DNA of 64,000 nucleotides from Xenorhabdus bovienii (GCF_024721015.1 NZ_JANAIF010000016.1:1-64000), one strand, 5' to 3'. Positions 7,777-17,677 are shown, counted from the first letter of the stretch. Notes: generated from the sequence alone by a model not told the origin. A program made the numbers and translations.

Positions 7777-9045
7777 GTGAATACAGCCCCAAGCGTCGGT
7801 GAAGAATCAGCAGTTCCTGACGTTGAAAGTGATGTTGAAATCAATCGACGACATGAAAATGAACAGCGCTATATTCAACGAGATGATGCCGTATATCTTC
7901 GAGTTACCCTATCTTTCTTTGCTGTAGGATTAGCAACTTTTGCGTTACTTTACTTTGTTCAGCCTATATTACCCATCTTATCAGAGGAATTTAATGTCTC
8001 CCCAGCAAGCAGCAGCTTGGCACTATCTCTATCCACCGGTATGTTATCTCTTGGTTTATTGATAACAGGTCCTTTATCAGATGCTCTTGGTCGTAAAAAT
8101 GTCATGGTAATATCACTGGCTGCTGCTGCCATTTTTACACTCTTAAGTACAATAGTAACGAGCTGGAACGGGCTTTTGGTTGTCCGCGCACTGATTGGGT
8201 TGTCATTAAGTGGTGTTGCCGCTGTTGCAATGACCTATTTAAGCGAAGAAATCCATCCCAGTTATGTTGCGTTGTCTATCGGGCTTTACGTCAGTGGAAA
8301 TTCATTGGGAGGAATGAGTGGGCGTTTGATTACAGGTATGATTGCGGATCATTTTCCTTGGCGGTTTGCTGTCATTTTACTGGGTTCATTTGCACTAATT
8401 GCAGCTATCGCATTTTGGAAAATGTTACCACCCTCTAAAAATTTTAGATCAAGTTCATTAAAACCCAATACCTTGTTTATCAACCTGAAACTGCATTTTC
8501 GTGACCAAGGCCTACCTTTATTGTTTGCTGAAGCCTTCTTATTAATGGGCTGTTTTGTCACTATGTTTAACTATATTGGTTATCGGCTATTGGGTGCACC
8601 TTACCATTTCAACCAAACTATTATTGGATTATTGTCGATAGTCTACTTAACTGGAACTTACAGTGCGACAAAAGCCGGTGCTTTGACAAATAAACATGGG
8701 CATGGAAAGGTGCTGCTGGTTGCGATCAGCATGATGTTGATTGGCGGTTTCATTACAATATGTTCTTCCATCTGGGCAATTATGCTTGGCATGATGGTAC
8801 TAACTACGGGATTTTTCGCTGCTCATTCGGTTGCTAGTGGATGGGTCGGATGTCGAGCTAAACGAGCCAAAGCGCAAGCCTCATCCCTTTATTTATTCTG
8901 CTATTACGCAGGCTCTAGCGTTGCTGGAACATTAGGTGGCATATTTTGGCTGAATTTTCAATGGAATGGTGTAGCCATATTTATGTCATTATTAACAATA
9001 ATCGCACTGTATTTAGGTTTAAAACTCAACAAATTTGAAAAATGA
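7777..9045 (+). CDS. ynfM: MFS transporter, YnfM-like
   Basis: This 422-residue inner-membrane protein has the 12-helix pattern of the major facilitator superfamily. A charged, non-conserved N-terminus of about 40 residues precedes the first helix. The loop 2-3 signature GPLSDALGRKNVM is present. It matches the YnfM/AraJ-like efflux branch. The GTG start at 7777 is supported by AAGGAAG about 6 bases upstream. It is divergent from the LysR remnant, which in E. coli is the candidate regulator. Loss of that regulator's DNA-binding domain may have altered its control. The substrate is unknown. Confidence 0.85.
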   Translation: MNTAPSVGEESAVPDVESDVEINRRHENEQRYIQRDDAVYLRVTLSFFAVGLATFALLYFVQPILPILSEEFNVSPASSSLALSLSTGMLSLGLLITGPLSDALGRKNVMVISLAAAAIFTLLSTIVTSWNGLLVVRALIGLSLSGVAAVAMTYLSEEIHPSYVALSIGLYVSGNSLGGMSGRLITGMIADHFPWRFAVILLGSFALIAAIAFWKMLPPSKNFRSSSLKPNTLFINLKLHFRDQGLPLLFAEAFLLMGCFVTMFNYIGYRLLGAPYHFNQTIIGLLSIVYLTGTYSATKAGALTNKHGHGKVLLVAISMMLIGGFITICSSIWAIMLGMMVLTTGFFAAHSVASGWVGCRAKRAKAQASSLYLFCYYAGSSVAGTLGGIFWLNFQWNGVAIFMSLLTIIALYLGLKLNKFEK

Positions 9046-9140
9046 TAAAATAAAACCGCCGGTATCCATAAATATATTCCGGCAATTTTTACCAGATAAA
9101 GTTTAATATCATTAAATTGTTTGTTTTTCACCCTTTCACT

Positions 9141-9773
9141 TTAATAATAAGAATGAATCGGCAATGAATTAATTTTTACTAAATGCCCATCAATCATTTC
9201 AATATAATTTTCTCTTTTCAACGACGATAATACACGTTGTATACAGCTGCGTGAAAGCGTACATCTTTGTTCTATATATTTGATAACAGATGTGTTTTCA
9301 TGAAATTCAGCAGGTAGAGTTATAAGTCGGGATAATAGACTGCACACAACTTCTTTGGCTCCAGGACGAAAAATACTGACATCTCTTGCATATAAAAAAG
9401 CCATCTTGTATGAAATTATCCTCATCCATTCTCTATAAAGATCATGTTTTTTTATAGCATTCAAAGCATTAATACGAGGGAGTTGATATAGTCTGCAATG
9501 AGGGCCAAGTTCAATGGAATAATAGACATCAGAGCCAGAATAGAAAGATAATCCTATAATATAAGGTGAAAAAACCGTTGCAATGATTAAACCGTCATCT
9601 ATTCTTCGTATATTTACATACCCTTGCTGCAATAAAAAAAATTTAGCGAATTCATTTTCAACTTTAAGCAATTTACCTTGTGTCGATAAATCAGAAGCAA
9701 TTAATTCAGAATACGGTAATAATGTATCAACCACCTTTTCAAAGGAATTCACTGGCTTGACTAATTTTTTCAT
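9141..9773 (-). CDS. IprA/Crp-like winged-helix regulator
   Basis: This protein of about 210 residues has a cyclic-nucleotide-binding-like N-terminal barrel (KLLKVENEFAKFFLLQQGYV and VFSPYIIGLSF). The C-terminal winged helix (TSVIKYIEQRCTLSRSCIQRVLSSLKRENYIEM) resembles IprA/YaiV-type Crp-fold regulators. Residues that contact cAMP in Crp are not visible, so it probably does not bind cAMP. The start at 9773 (MKKLVKP) gives the usual family length. A GTG at 9908 would add 45 residues without a ribosome-binding site. The target genes are unknown. Very AT-rich, it stands alone between the MFS gene and tus. Confidence 0.55.
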   Translation of the reverse strand: MKKLVKPVNSFEKVVDTLLPYSELIASDLSTQGKLLKVENEFAKFFLLQQGYVNIRRIDDGLIIATVFSPYIIGLSFYSGSDVYYSIELGPHCRLYQLPRINALNAIKKHDLYREWMRIISYKMAFLYARDVSIFRPGAKEVVCSLLSRLITLPAEFHENTSVIKYIEQRCTLSRSCIQRVLSSLKRENYIEMIDGHLVKINSLPIHSYY

Positions 9774-10005
9774 CTTAAACAACCTTGGTGCTGTGTTTGG
9801 CCCCACTCTATCAACGATATAAAGTGAACAATTTTTCTTATACTTATTACATAAATACTTATTGAAACTTGTTAGATAATCAGTAATTCCTTTTTTGATT
9901 TTTATCACAATAGTGAAATGTTTCGCAACAGACGTTTTTCTTTTTGTTGCTTATTGGGCTTTTTTTTGTATTTTGTTGAGGATTTACTCCATTTGTGGTT
10001 ATACT

Positions 10006-10028
10006 AATTAGTATGTTGTAACTAAATA
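10006..10028 (+). promoter_or_regulatory. Ter replication-fork arrest site upstream of tus
   Basis: The core AGTATGTTGTAACTAAA at 10010-10026 is a full match to the E. coli Ter consensus, and the flanks are close to TerB. It lies 40 bases upstream of the tus start, as TerB does in E. coli, where Tus binding also represses tus. In the known Tus-Ter lock the conserved G-C pair near the GTATG end is at the blocking face. Forks moving rightward in window coordinates should therefore stall here. That polarity is inferred from E. coli. Confidence 0.93.
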
Positions 10029-10067
10029 TAAATGAAAAAGCCACATCATTTATCGCTGAGAGTCCTT

Positions 10068-10994
10068 ATGAATAAATACTTTTCAATAGAATCACTTACG
10101 TCCAGCTTCAAAAAACAGGAAGAAAAATTGGCTGAACTAGTTGGATTATTGATGAACTACCCGCTCATTGATGCGCGGGTGTTTGAATTGCCTCAAATTG
10201 AAAAAGGCGAAGAACATGAGCAGATTACTGAAATTGCGGTCAACCCATTACAGGGAAATGACGCTCTCAACTTAGGGCTACATTTCTACCAAAAGCTATT
10301 CATACACCATAACCACCCCAATATCAGCAGCAAAGCTGCAAGTCGGTTACCTGGTGCGTTATGTTTTGCTGTTAGCCACCAGCAATATAAAACAGCGATG
10401 AACGTTATCAATGAAGTTAACCAGCTTAAGGCCGAACTGGAAAATATCGTAACCAAAGAGTCAGGCGTCAGCAAAGAACAAAGATTTGAATTTGTCCATG
10501 ATCATCTACGCGGTTTAATTACCCTGAATGCTTACCGCACTATTACTCCCCTCGTGAATCCAGACTCTATCAATTTTGGTTGGGCGAATAAAAACATCAT
10601 TAATAAAGTCACCAAACAACAAGTTCTTGAACAGTTGGAAAAAAGTTATAATTCTGGACGAGCGGTTCCTCCCTACTCTAGCGATCAATGGGCTGCATTG
10701 GTTGCATTAGAAATTACGGATATTAAGAAATTACCTGATGATACGATATTGAAAATAAAAAGGCCTGTCAAAGTTCAGCCCATTACCCGTGTTTGGTATT
10801 CAGAACTACAAAAACAGGTGCAATATGCCTGTCCATTGCCAATTATTTCTTTTTATACAGACGATTGCGAAATAAAACCGAAGATAGGTACATTATCAAA
10901 TTATAATGCCAATGCCATCAAGCACCGATATAAACCCAAAGCCAAACCACTTGAATTAGTTATCCCACGCTTACATCTTTATCGGGAAATATAA
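10068..10994 (+). CDS. tus: DNA replication terminus site-binding protein Tus
   Basis: This 308-residue protein is of the length of E. coli Tus (309). It binds Ter sites and blocks the replicative helicase from one direction. Diagnostic blocks are SSKAASRLPGALCF (about residue 93), HDHLRGLITLNAYR, INFGWANKNII, LKIKRPVKVQPITRVWY and the C-terminal HRYKPKAKPLELVIPRLHLY. The start at 10068 (MNKYFSIESL) is chosen because it aligns with the E. coli N-terminus and has GAGAG upstream. The earlier ATG at 10032 adds 12 residues and abuts the Ter site. Autoregulation through the adjacent Ter is likely. Confidence 0.95.
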   Translation: MNKYFSIESLTSSFKKQEEKLAELVGLLMNYPLIDARVFELPQIEKGEEHEQITEIAVNPLQGNDALNLGLHFYQKLFIHHNHPNISSKAASRLPGALCFAVSHQQYKTAMNVINEVNQLKAELENIVTKESGVSKEQRFEFVHDHLRGLITLNAYRTITPLVNPDSINFGWANKNIINKVTKQQVLEQLEKSYNSGRAVPPYSSDQWAALVALEITDIKKLPDDTILKIKRPVKVQPITRVWYSELQKQVQYACPLPIISFYTDDCEIKPKIGTLSNYNANAIKHRYKPKAKPLELVIPRLHLYREI

Positions 10995-11000
10995 AGCAAA

Positions 11001-11026
11001 AAACCGGGGGATTTCTCCTCCGGTTT
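11001..11026. terminator. Bidirectional terminator between tus and fumC
   Basis: AAACCGG and CCGGTTT form an inverted repeat, with A-run and T-rich flanks on either side. It lies between the convergent tus and fumC genes and could serve both. Confidence 0.7.
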
Positions 11027-11066
11027 ATATCGTCAATGACTTAATTTTGTCACTGGATAGTCAGAA

Positions 11067-12461
11067 TTACTTCATGCTACCAACCATATCTTCTGGACGA
11101 ACCCATGCGTCAAATTCAGCATCGGTCAAATAACCCAGTTGCATCGCTGACTGCTTCAGCGTCAGACCATCTTTATGTGCTTTTTTAGCAATCTCTGCGG
11201 CCTTATCATAACCAATATGGGTATTCAAAGCCGTTACCAGCATCAGAGATTCGTTCAGCAATTGAGTAATACGATCACGGTTAGGTTCAATACCAACAGC
11301 ACAATGCTCATTGAAACTACGCATACCATCCGCTAACAAGCGAATTGATTGCAGGAAGTTATCGATCACCATCGGACGGAATACGTTCAGCTCAAAGTTA
11401 CCAGATGCTCCGCCAATGTTAATTGCCACATCGTTACCCATCACTTGTGCACACAGCATCGTCATGGCTTCGCACTGAGTCGGATTCACTTTACCCGGCA
11501 TAATTGAGCTACCTGGCTCATTTTCAGGAATGGAAATTTCACCAATACCACAACGAGGACCAGAAGCTAACCAGCGAACATCATTAGCAATTTTCATCAG
11601 AGATGCAGCCAGACCTTTCAATGATCCATGTGAATGAACTAATGCATCACAAGTTGCCAGTGCTTCAAATTTATTTGGGGAAGTAACGAAAGGTTGGCCA
11701 GATAATTCAGCGATTTTCTTCGCAACGCGAACGGCATATTCAGGGTGCGTATTCAGGCCAGTTCCTACCGCTGTACCGCCCAATGCCAATTCACATACGT
11801 GAGGAATGCTATCTTCAATATGTTTCAGGTTATGAGTCAGCATTGCCGCCCAACCAGATATTTCCTGACCCAGAGTCAGAGGAGTCGCATCTTGCAGGTG
11901 AGTACGACCAATTTTTACGATATCTTTAAATGCTGCCGCTTTATCTGCCAGTGTTTTTTGTAATGCTTTCAACTCAGGCAATAGCTGCTCACTCAATCCA
12001 ATAACTGCTGCAACATGCATGGCTGTTGGAAAAACGTCATTGGAACTTTGGCTTTTGTTAACATCATCATTGGGATGAATCAGACGTTCATTACCCCTCT
12101 GACCGCCAAGGATCTCACTACCACGGTTCGCCAACACTTCATTCATATTCATGTTGCTTTGAGTTCCCGAACCAGTCTGCCAGATAGCAAGAGGGAACTC
12201 TGTTGGGTGTTTGCCTTCCAATACCTCTTTCGCCGCAGCAATAATTGCATCACTACGTTCTTTAGGCAAAAGGCCCAGATCCATATTGACACTGGCCGCA
12301 GCCTGTTTAGTCAATGCAAGAGCATGAATCAGCGCAACAGGCATTTTTTCCTGAGAAATGCGGAAATGCTCCAGTGAGCGCTGAGTTTGCGCTCCCCATA
12401 ATTGGTCAGCAGGTACTTCAATAGGTCCCATTGAGTCTTTTTCAATGCGAGTGGCTGCCAT
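11067..12461 (-). CDS. fumC: Class II fumarase FumC
   Basis: This 464-residue iron-independent fumarate hydratase interconverts fumarate and L-malate in the TCA cycle. The family signature [13 protein letters not shown], with the catalytic serine loop, and [16 protein letters not shown], with the catalytic histidine, are intact. [12 protein letters not shown] and the substrate-site TGSGTQSN are also present. The start at 12461 (MAATRIEKD) is supported by AAGGAGA about 6 bases upstream and by family length. An upstream in-frame start at 12530 is rejected. Gene order tus-fumC-manA follows E. coli except that fumA is absent. Confidence 0.97.
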   Translation of the reverse strand: MAATRIEKDSMGPIEVPADQLWGAQTQRSLEHFRISQEKMPVALIHALALTKQAAASVNMDLGLLPKERSDAIIAAAKEVLEGKHPTEFPLAIWQTGSGTQSNMNMNEVLANRGSEILGGQRGNERLIHPNDDVNKSQSSNDVFPTAMHVAAVIGLSEQLLPELKALQKTLADKAAAFKDIVKIGRTHLQDATPLTLGQEISGWAAMLTHNLKHIEDSIPHVCELALGGTAVGTGLNTHPEYAVRVAKKIAELSGQPFVTSPNKFEALATCDALVHSHGSLKGLAASLMKIANDVRWLASGPRCGIGEISIPENEPGSSIMPGKVNPTQCEAMTMLCAQVMGNDVAINIGGASGNFELNVFRPMVIDNFLQSIRLLADGMRSFNEHCAVGIEPNRDRITQLLNESLMLVTALNTHIGYDKAAEIAKKAHKDGLTLKQSAMQLGYLTDAEFDAWVRPEDMVGSMK

Positions 12462-12635
12462 TACTATCTCCTTAGCACACAGAATAATTGAATACGCCGG
12501 ATCAAAATTTGCAGATAAATTAGTCGGCATTTTATTATCATGCCATAAATTTATTATCCATAATGCGACCTGATCGTGTTTATTGTATTGTTGTCATATA
12601 AATAAGTTTATTTTTTTATTATAGGGAGTCTTGCC

Positions 12636-13814
12636 ATGCTGAAAATGACCAACCAGATCCAACATTATGACTGGGGAAGTAAAACCGCCCTGACGGACAT
12701 CTACGGTATTAAGAATCCAAATAATCAGCCAATGGCAGAACTATGGATGGGCGCACATCCGAAATGCAGTTCTCAGGTCACGGATCCCAAAACAGGTGAG
12801 ACCATAACGTTGAATGCACTGATAGCCCAAGAGCCAGAAAAATATCTGGGGGAAAAAGTGGTTGAACAATTCCAGCGGTTACCGTTCTTGTTCAAGGTAT
12901 TATGCGCAGCCCAGCCACTTTCCATTCAAGTACATCCGGACAAATCATCGGCAGAAACAGGATTTGACAGAGAAAATGCAGCTGGTATTCCTTTAAATTC
13001 ACCCCAGCGCAACTACAAAGATGATAATCATAAGCCTGAATTGGTGTATGCTCTGACTCCGTTTAAGGCAATGAATGCCTTTCGGCCTTTATCAGACATT
13101 GCTCAATTACTTGGCCATGTTTCTGCCGCACATCCCGATATTCAGGTATTTATCCAGAACCCGACTGAATCGTATCTATCGTTTCTCTTTTCCCAGTTGC
13201 TGACTATGCAAGGCGAACAAAAACGTTTGGCGATCGCCGTTTTGAAATCAGTGCTGAACAATCGAGAGGGAGAACCTTGGGATACCATCAGAAAAGTGAC
13301 TGCCTTCTATCCCGATGATAATGGTTTATTTACCCCCCTACTGCTTAATATAGTTGAACTGAAACCAGGCCAGGCTATGTTTCTCTATGCCCGTACACCT
13401 CACGCTTATCTCGAAGGTGTAGCCTTAGAAGTCATGGCCAATTCAGACAATGTTCTGCGCGCCGGCTTAACCAGCAAACATATTGATGTTGCCGAGTTAA
13501 TGGCTAATCTGGATTTTGTTTCCAAACCCGCCGATACTCTACTGACTCTCCCAAAACAGGAAAAAGATGCTCTGAATTACCCTGTTCCTGTCAATGATTT
13601 TTACTTTTCTGTTTATGATGTTTCAGAACAGCCAATAACACTGAAAAATGATTCTGCTTCGGTTCTATTTTGCTTTGAAGGTCAAATAATTATCAGTTCG
13701 GATGAACAGCAACAGCAATTGAGATTATTCTCAGGTGAATCAGTTTTCTTATCTGCTATAGAAAAAAACTTGACTGTTCATGGTAATGGGAAAATTGCTA
13801 AAGTATCTAATTAG
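12636..13814 (+). CDS. manA: Mannose-6-phosphate isomerase
   Basis: This 392-residue type I phosphomannose isomerase interconverts fructose-6-phosphate and mannose-6-phosphate, feeding GDP-mannose synthesis and mannose use. Zinc ligands are visible in SIQVHPDK, NHKPELVYAL and TPHAYLEG. The catalytic arginine block (LEVMANSDNVLRAGLT) is intact. Length matches E. coli ManA (391). The ATG at 12636 has a GGGAG box upstream. It is divergent from fumC, with a 174-bp shared promoter region that is strongly AT-rich. Confidence 0.96.
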   Translation: MLKMTNQIQHYDWGSKTALTDIYGIKNPNNQPMAELWMGAHPKCSSQVTDPKTGETITLNALIAQEPEKYLGEKVVEQFQRLPFLFKVLCAAQPLSIQVHPDKSSAETGFDRENAAGIPLNSPQRNYKDDNHKPELVYALTPFKAMNAFRPLSDIAQLLGHVSAAHPDIQVFIQNPTESYLSFLFSQLLTMQGEQKRLAIAVLKSVLNNREGEPWDTIRKVTAFYPDDNGLFTPLLLNIVELKPGQAMFLYARTPHAYLEGVALEVMANSDNVLRAGLTSKHIDVAELMANLDFVSKPADTLLTLPKQEKDALNYPVPVNDFYFSVYDVSEQPITLKNDSASVLFCFEGQIIISSDEQQQQLRLFSGESVFLSAIEKNLTVHGNGKIAKVSN

Positions 13815-13986
13815 TGAGTTTAGACCCATAGGGCTACACCCTTTTCATTGGTTGTTAATGACTCTTTTATTGAAAATTGATTAAAAATTTTTTAGTTAAA
13901 CTATACAATTAACAACCATTATCGACATTAAAGACAGAACGCATACTTCCATAATGTTGTATGCATAAAAAGGATGGAATTTCCAC

Positions 13987-15438
13987 ATGAAAAAATCGTT
14001 AGTAGCTGTAGGTGTTATTGTTGCGTTAGGTGCAGCATGGACTGGCGCATCATGGTATACAGGGAAACAAATTGAAGGCCGCCTGAATAACATCATTAAG
14101 ACTGTAAACACTCAACTTGCAAAATCATTTCCTGAAAGTGCTATTGAATTGCAAACGAAAGACTTTCAACGTGGCGTTTTCAGTTCTGATGTCCGCTTGA
14201 TCCTCAAAATCAAAGATGGCGTGAAAAATACGGACATCAAACCAAATGAAGAAATTATCTTCAAATCCAGTATAGGACATGGCCCGTTACCCATTTCTGA
14301 CCTGAAAAAACTTCATCTGGTTCCGAAAATGGCATCTATCCATTCAGAGCTAGAACAGAGCGAAGCAACAAAAGCCTTATTTGAAGCTACCAAAGGTAAA
14401 TCCCTGCTCACCATGGAAACCAAAATAGGTTATAGCAGTAGCCTTTCTACTGATATTGACTTTATTCCTGTTGATTACACAGCGAAAAATGGCAATAAAC
14501 TGGTTTTTTCAGGTGCAAAAATCGATGCTGAAATTGCCCGTGATTTAAGTAATTTCAAATTTGATGTGAAAAGCGATAGGCTGATTTTCAGCTCTCCTTC
14601 CAAACACGAAGAGCTGACTCTTAAAGGCATTGGCTTTAAGGGCGACAACAAGAAAGGTAAATTCGACCTGTATCTTGGCGATCAAAATTATAATATTGAT
14701 GAAATCACCTTGAGTTCAACGAGTGATGACAGCTTCTCTCTCAAGGGAATGAAAATAACTTCTAAGGTAGGAGAAACTGACAAGAACCTGAATCTGAATG
14801 TCTCTTATGGCATTGATGGCCTCAAACTCAAGAACATGGATCTTGGCTCAGGTCAATTGGTTATCGGTATGAGTAATCTGGATGGTCAATCAGTCCGTAA
14901 ATTTAGTCAAGCTTATAACGATGCCACGGCAAAAGCACTGACTTCAGAGGCTCTATCTACCGATTCAGTGTCTAATAAAGTTATCGAAAACGCACATCTG
15001 CTGTTTAATAATAGTCCGCAATTCAGCCTTGAGCCGATGAAATGGAAAAACAGTAAAGGCGAAAGCTCGGTAAACTTCAAACTCGCATTGAAAAACATAC
15101 CAGAAAATAAAGACTCGCTGATCCTCATGGGACCGGAAGAAATGATCCGTACCCTCCTTCAAGAACTATCTTTGGATGTTAAGATCCCCAAACCTATGTT
15201 GATAGAATCTATCACTCAAGCCAAAATACTTGATGGAAAAACAAAAGAGGCCGCAGAAGCCGAGGCTACTCAAGAAGTACAGATGATAGCCAGCCAAGGT
15301 GTTTCGTTTAAGATCCTCACCGATGAGAATAACGTGATCGGCCTTAAACTCCACTATGCCAATGATAAAGTTGAATTGAATAACAAAAAATCCGACTTGC
15401 ATCAATTCTTGCTTGATAATCACTTAATCGGCTCCTAA
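13987..15438 (+). CDS. ydgA: DUF945 family protein YdgA
   Basis: This 483-residue protein begins with an N-terminal signal anchor (KKSLVAVGVIVALGAAWTGA) followed by WYTGKQIEGRLNNI, the typical start of DUF945/YdgA proteins. It continues as a long beta-rich periplasmic domain. In E. coli, YdgA is an inner-membrane-anchored protein reported to affect cell shape or swarming in some species. The molecular role is not established. It follows manA, as in E. coli, and ends at a strong inverted repeat. Confidence 0.9.
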   Translation: MKKSLVAVGVIVALGAAWTGASWYTGKQIEGRLNNIIKTVNTQLAKSFPESAIELQTKDFQRGVFSSDVRLILKIKDGVKNTDIKPNEEIIFKSSIGHGPLPISDLKKLHLVPKMASIHSELEQSEATKALFEATKGKSLLTMETKIGYSSSLSTDIDFIPVDYTAKNGNKLVFSGAKIDAEIARDLSNFKFDVKSDRLIFSSPSKHEELTLKGIGFKGDNKKGKFDLYLGDQNYNIDEITLSSTSDDSFSLKGMKITSKVGETDKNLNLNVSYGIDGLKLKNMDLGSGQLVIGMSNLDGQSVRKFSQAYNDATAKALTSEALSTDSVSNKVIENAHLLFNNSPQFSLEPMKWKNSKGESSVNFKLALKNIPENKDSLILMGPEEMIRTLLQELSLDVKIPKPMLIESITQAKILDGKTKEAAEAEATQEVQMIASQGVSFKILTDENNVIGLKLHYANDKVELNNKKSDLHQFLLDNHLIGS

Positions 15439-15444
15439 GATGGC

Positions 15445-15480
15445 AGACAGACCCGTTTGATTATATATACGGGTCTGTCT
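15445..15480. terminator. Long perfect hairpin after ydgA
   Basis: AGACAGACCCGT and ACGGGTCTGTCT form a perfect 12-bp stem with a 12-base AT-rich loop. There is no T-run on either strand, so termination is likely but not classical. It separates ydgA from the small locus upstream of add and is palindromic enough to serve both directions. Confidence 0.6.
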
Positions 15481-15481
15481 A

Positions 15482-15586
15482 TTACGGATACCCAAACCTG
15501 AAGAAAGTCACCATAAGAAAGTACATGCTTAGGGTTAAAAAACCTACAAAGCAAAAGCATCGCAAAAACTTCGATAGTACTTTCAT
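15482..15586 (-). CDS. Possible 34-residue hydrophobic peptide
   Basis: A short reverse frame encodes MKVLSKFLRCFCFVGFLTL and continues SMYFLMVTFFRFGYP: a basic start followed by one transmembrane-length hydrophobic stretch. This is the layout of small membrane proteins and type I toxins. The ATG is preceded by a weak AAGAAA. The frame is fully antisense to a strongly folded forward-strand RNA ending in a clear terminator. I recognise no family, and it could be chance. Confidence 0.3.
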   Translation of the reverse strand: MKVLSKFLRCFCFVGFLTLSMYFLMVTFFRFGYP

Positions 15587-15620
15587 TTTCTTGCCAGTCA
15601 ATGTGTTGACTGGCTTTTTT
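15505..15620 (+). ncRNA. Candidate structured small RNA upstream of add
   Basis: The forward strand shows nested pairing: GAAAGTAC (15517-15524) with GTACTTTC (15577-15584), ATGCTT (15525-15530) with AAGCAT (15555-15560), and AGGGTT with AACCT. A textbook terminator follows at 15593-15620. No forward gene of family origin fills the space. It may be an independent small RNA, or the attenuated leader of add. The transcription start is a guess. Confidence 0.4.
15593..15620 (+). terminator. Rho-independent terminator upstream of add
   Basis: GCCAGTCAA and TTGACTGGC form a perfect 9-bp stem with a 4-base loop, followed by TTTTTT. It lies only 32 bases before the add start codon. It must therefore end an upstream transcript or attenuate add, because the ydgA hairpin is already 110 bases back. 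Confidence 0.88.
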
Positions 15621-15651
15621 GTATATATCTGTTTGATAATAAGGATAAAAA

Positions 15652-16653
15652 ATGATTGATATACGGCTTCCCCTGACCGATTTACACCGTCACCTTGACG
15701 GCAACATTCGTCCTGAAACCATTCTGGAACTCGCCCGTCAGCATAATATCCCGTTACCAGCTTATGAGCTGGAAGCATTGCGTCCTCATGTCCAGATCAC
15801 TGAAAACGAACCTAATCTTATCAGTTTCCTGCAAAAACTGGATTGGGGAGTAGCGGTACTGGCAGATTTAGATGCCTGCCGCCGTGTTGCCATTGAAAAC
15901 GTTGAAGATGCGGTCAATGCTGGGCTTGATTATGCAGAACTGCGTTTCTCACCTTACTACATGGCGATGAAACATCAGCTCCCTGTTGAAGGTGTGGTTG
16001 AAGCGGTAATTGATGGTATTCATTCTGCCAGTCAGCAACTTGATGTTCAGATACGTTTGATTGGCATTCTAAGCAGAACGTTTGGCGAAAAGGCCTGTTC
16101 TCAGGAACTCGCTGGCCTTCTCGCTCATAAACAACACATTACAGCGCTGGATTTGGCAGGTGATGAGCTTGGCTTCCCTGGTCATCTGTTTGAGCAGCAT
16201 TTTATCCAAGCACGTGATGCAGGTTGGAACATTAGTGTACATGCTGGAGAAGCCGCTGGTGCAGAAAGTATTTGGCACGCTATTCGTGATTTAGGAGCAA
16301 CCCGGATCGGCCACGGTGTGAAGGCAATTACCGATCCCGCATTGATGGATTACCTGACAAAACACGGCATCGGTATTGAATCTTGTCTGACATCGAACCT
16401 GCAAACCAGTACAGTAAATTCCCTGTCAGCCCATCCGCTGAAACAATTCCTTGCGCATGGCATTCTGGCATCAATCAATACAGATGACCCAGCAGTTGAA
16501 GGGATCGAAATTCGCCACGAATACAACGTTGCTGCGCCTGCGGCTGGGTTATCATCCGAACAAATCCGACAAGCACAGATTAATGGATTGAAAACTGCAT
16601 TCCTCAGCGAAGCAGAAAAACAAGCGCTGAAAGCCAAGGCTGCAAATCGCTAG
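15652..16653 (+). CDS. add: Adenosine deaminase
   Basis: This 333-residue zinc enzyme deaminates adenosine and deoxyadenosine to inosine and deoxyinosine in purine salvage. The metal ligands are in LHRHLDG (near residue 12), HAGEA (near 198) and NTDDPAV (near 278). The catalytic Glu lies in HAGEAAG, and IGHGVKA supplies the catalytic histidine. Length equals E. coli Add. The ATG at 15652 has AAGGAT about 6 bases upstream. In E. coli add is followed by ydgJ. Here a bile-acid-symporter-family gene intervenes on the opposite strand. Confidence 0.97.
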   Translation: MIDIRLPLTDLHRHLDGNIRPETILELARQHNIPLPAYELEALRPHVQITENEPNLISFLQKLDWGVAVLADLDACRRVAIENVEDAVNAGLDYAELRFSPYYMAMKHQLPVEGVVEAVIDGIHSASQQLDVQIRLIGILSRTFGEKACSQELAGLLAHKQHITALDLAGDELGFPGHLFEQHFIQARDAGWNISVHAGEAAGAESIWHAIRDLGATRIGHGVKAITDPALMDYLTKHGIGIESCLTSNLQTSTVNSLSAHPLKQFLAHGILASINTDDPAVEGIEIRHEYNVAAPAAGLSSEQIRQAQINGLKTAFLSEAEKQALKAKAANR

Positions 16654-16693
16654 AAGACTGCTAAAAAGCAGTCTTTATTGAGAAGGCAGAAAG

Positions 16694-17677
16694 TTAATCT
16701 GCCTTTTTTGGACGCCTTGCATAACGCTGGGCAAGTACTGCACAAACCATCAGTTGAATCTGATGAAAAATCATCAACGGTAGCAGCATCACACCTACCA
16801 TTGAAGCCGGAAACAATACATTAGCCATCGGCACACCATTGGCGAGGCTTTTTTTGGAGCCACAGAAGACAATAGTAATTTCATCTTCTTTACTGAACCC
16901 AAACAAACGCGAGCTGTATACATTAATCATCAATACCATTGCCAATAAAACACAGCACACAACGCCAATCATCATAAGTGAGTAAGCATCAATTTTATGC
17001 CAGATACCCTCCACCACCGCCTCACTGAATGCAACATACACCACCAGCAAAATAGAAGATCGGTCAGTCGTGTTGACCAATTTTTTATGTTTTTCCACCC
17101 AACTGGCAATCAGTGGACGCGATAGGTGCCCGGCAATAAATGGCACCATCAGTTGCAGGATAATATCTTTTATCGCTTTCCACGTATCAGTATGACCACC
17201 ACCATCATTAGTCTGAATCAACAAACCGACCAATAATGGAGAAATAAACACACCCAACAAACTGGAAGCCGAAGCACTGCATATGGCTGCTGCGACATTG
17301 CCCTTTGCTACGGAAGTAAAGGCGATAGCAGATTGCACGGTAGCAGGCAAAGCGCAAAGATAAAGAAATCCCATATAGACCGTTGGCAACAGCCATTCCG
17401 GTACAATAAAATACAGCCCCATTCCCAATATCGGGAACAAAACAAAGGTACTCAGGAAAATCACCAGATGCAGCCGCCAGTGCCCAATTCCGGCTAGAAT
17501 CGCACTACGGGACAGCTTGGCTCCATGCATGAAAAACAGAAGTGCAATAGCCGCTGTCGTCAAATATTGAAACCACTTTTTCGATTCTCCTTCACAGGGG
17601 AAAAGCGTTGCTATGATCACCACTGTAATTAGTGTTACCAGAAAAGGGTCGATTCTTAATTTCTGCCACCAGCTCAT
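16694..17677 (-). CDS. yfeH: Bile acid:sodium symporter family protein YfeH
   Basis: This 327-residue inner-membrane protein has about 10 hydrophobic helices. It matches the YfeH/SBF-like branch of the bile acid:Na+ symporter superfamily, with FFMHGAKLSRSAI, LCALPATVQSAIAFTS and FCGSKKSLANGVPMA as conserved blocks. The last two are the crossover motifs of the fold. The start at 17677 (MSWWQKLRIDPF) has GGGGAG about 9 bases upstream. The first in-frame codon at 17758 would overlap ydgJ. The substrate is unknown. It is downstream of ydgJ on the same strand with a 22-base gap, so probably cotranscribed. Confidence 0.85.
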   Translation of the reverse strand: MSWWQKLRIDPFLVTLITVVIIATLFPCEGESKKWFQYLTTAAIALLFFMHGAKLSRSAILAGIGHWRLHLVIFLSTFVLFPILGMGLYFIVPEWLLPTVYMGFLYLCALPATVQSAIAFTSVAKGNVAAAICSASASSLLGVFISPLLVGLLIQTNDGGGHTDTWKAIKDIILQLMVPFIAGHLSRPLIASWVEKHKKLVNTTDRSSILLVVYVAFSEAVVEGIWHKIDAYSLMMIGVVCCVLLAMVLMINVYSSRLFGFSKEDEITIVFCGSKKSLANGVPMANVLFPASMVGVMLLPLMIFHQIQLMVCAVLAQRYARRPKKAD

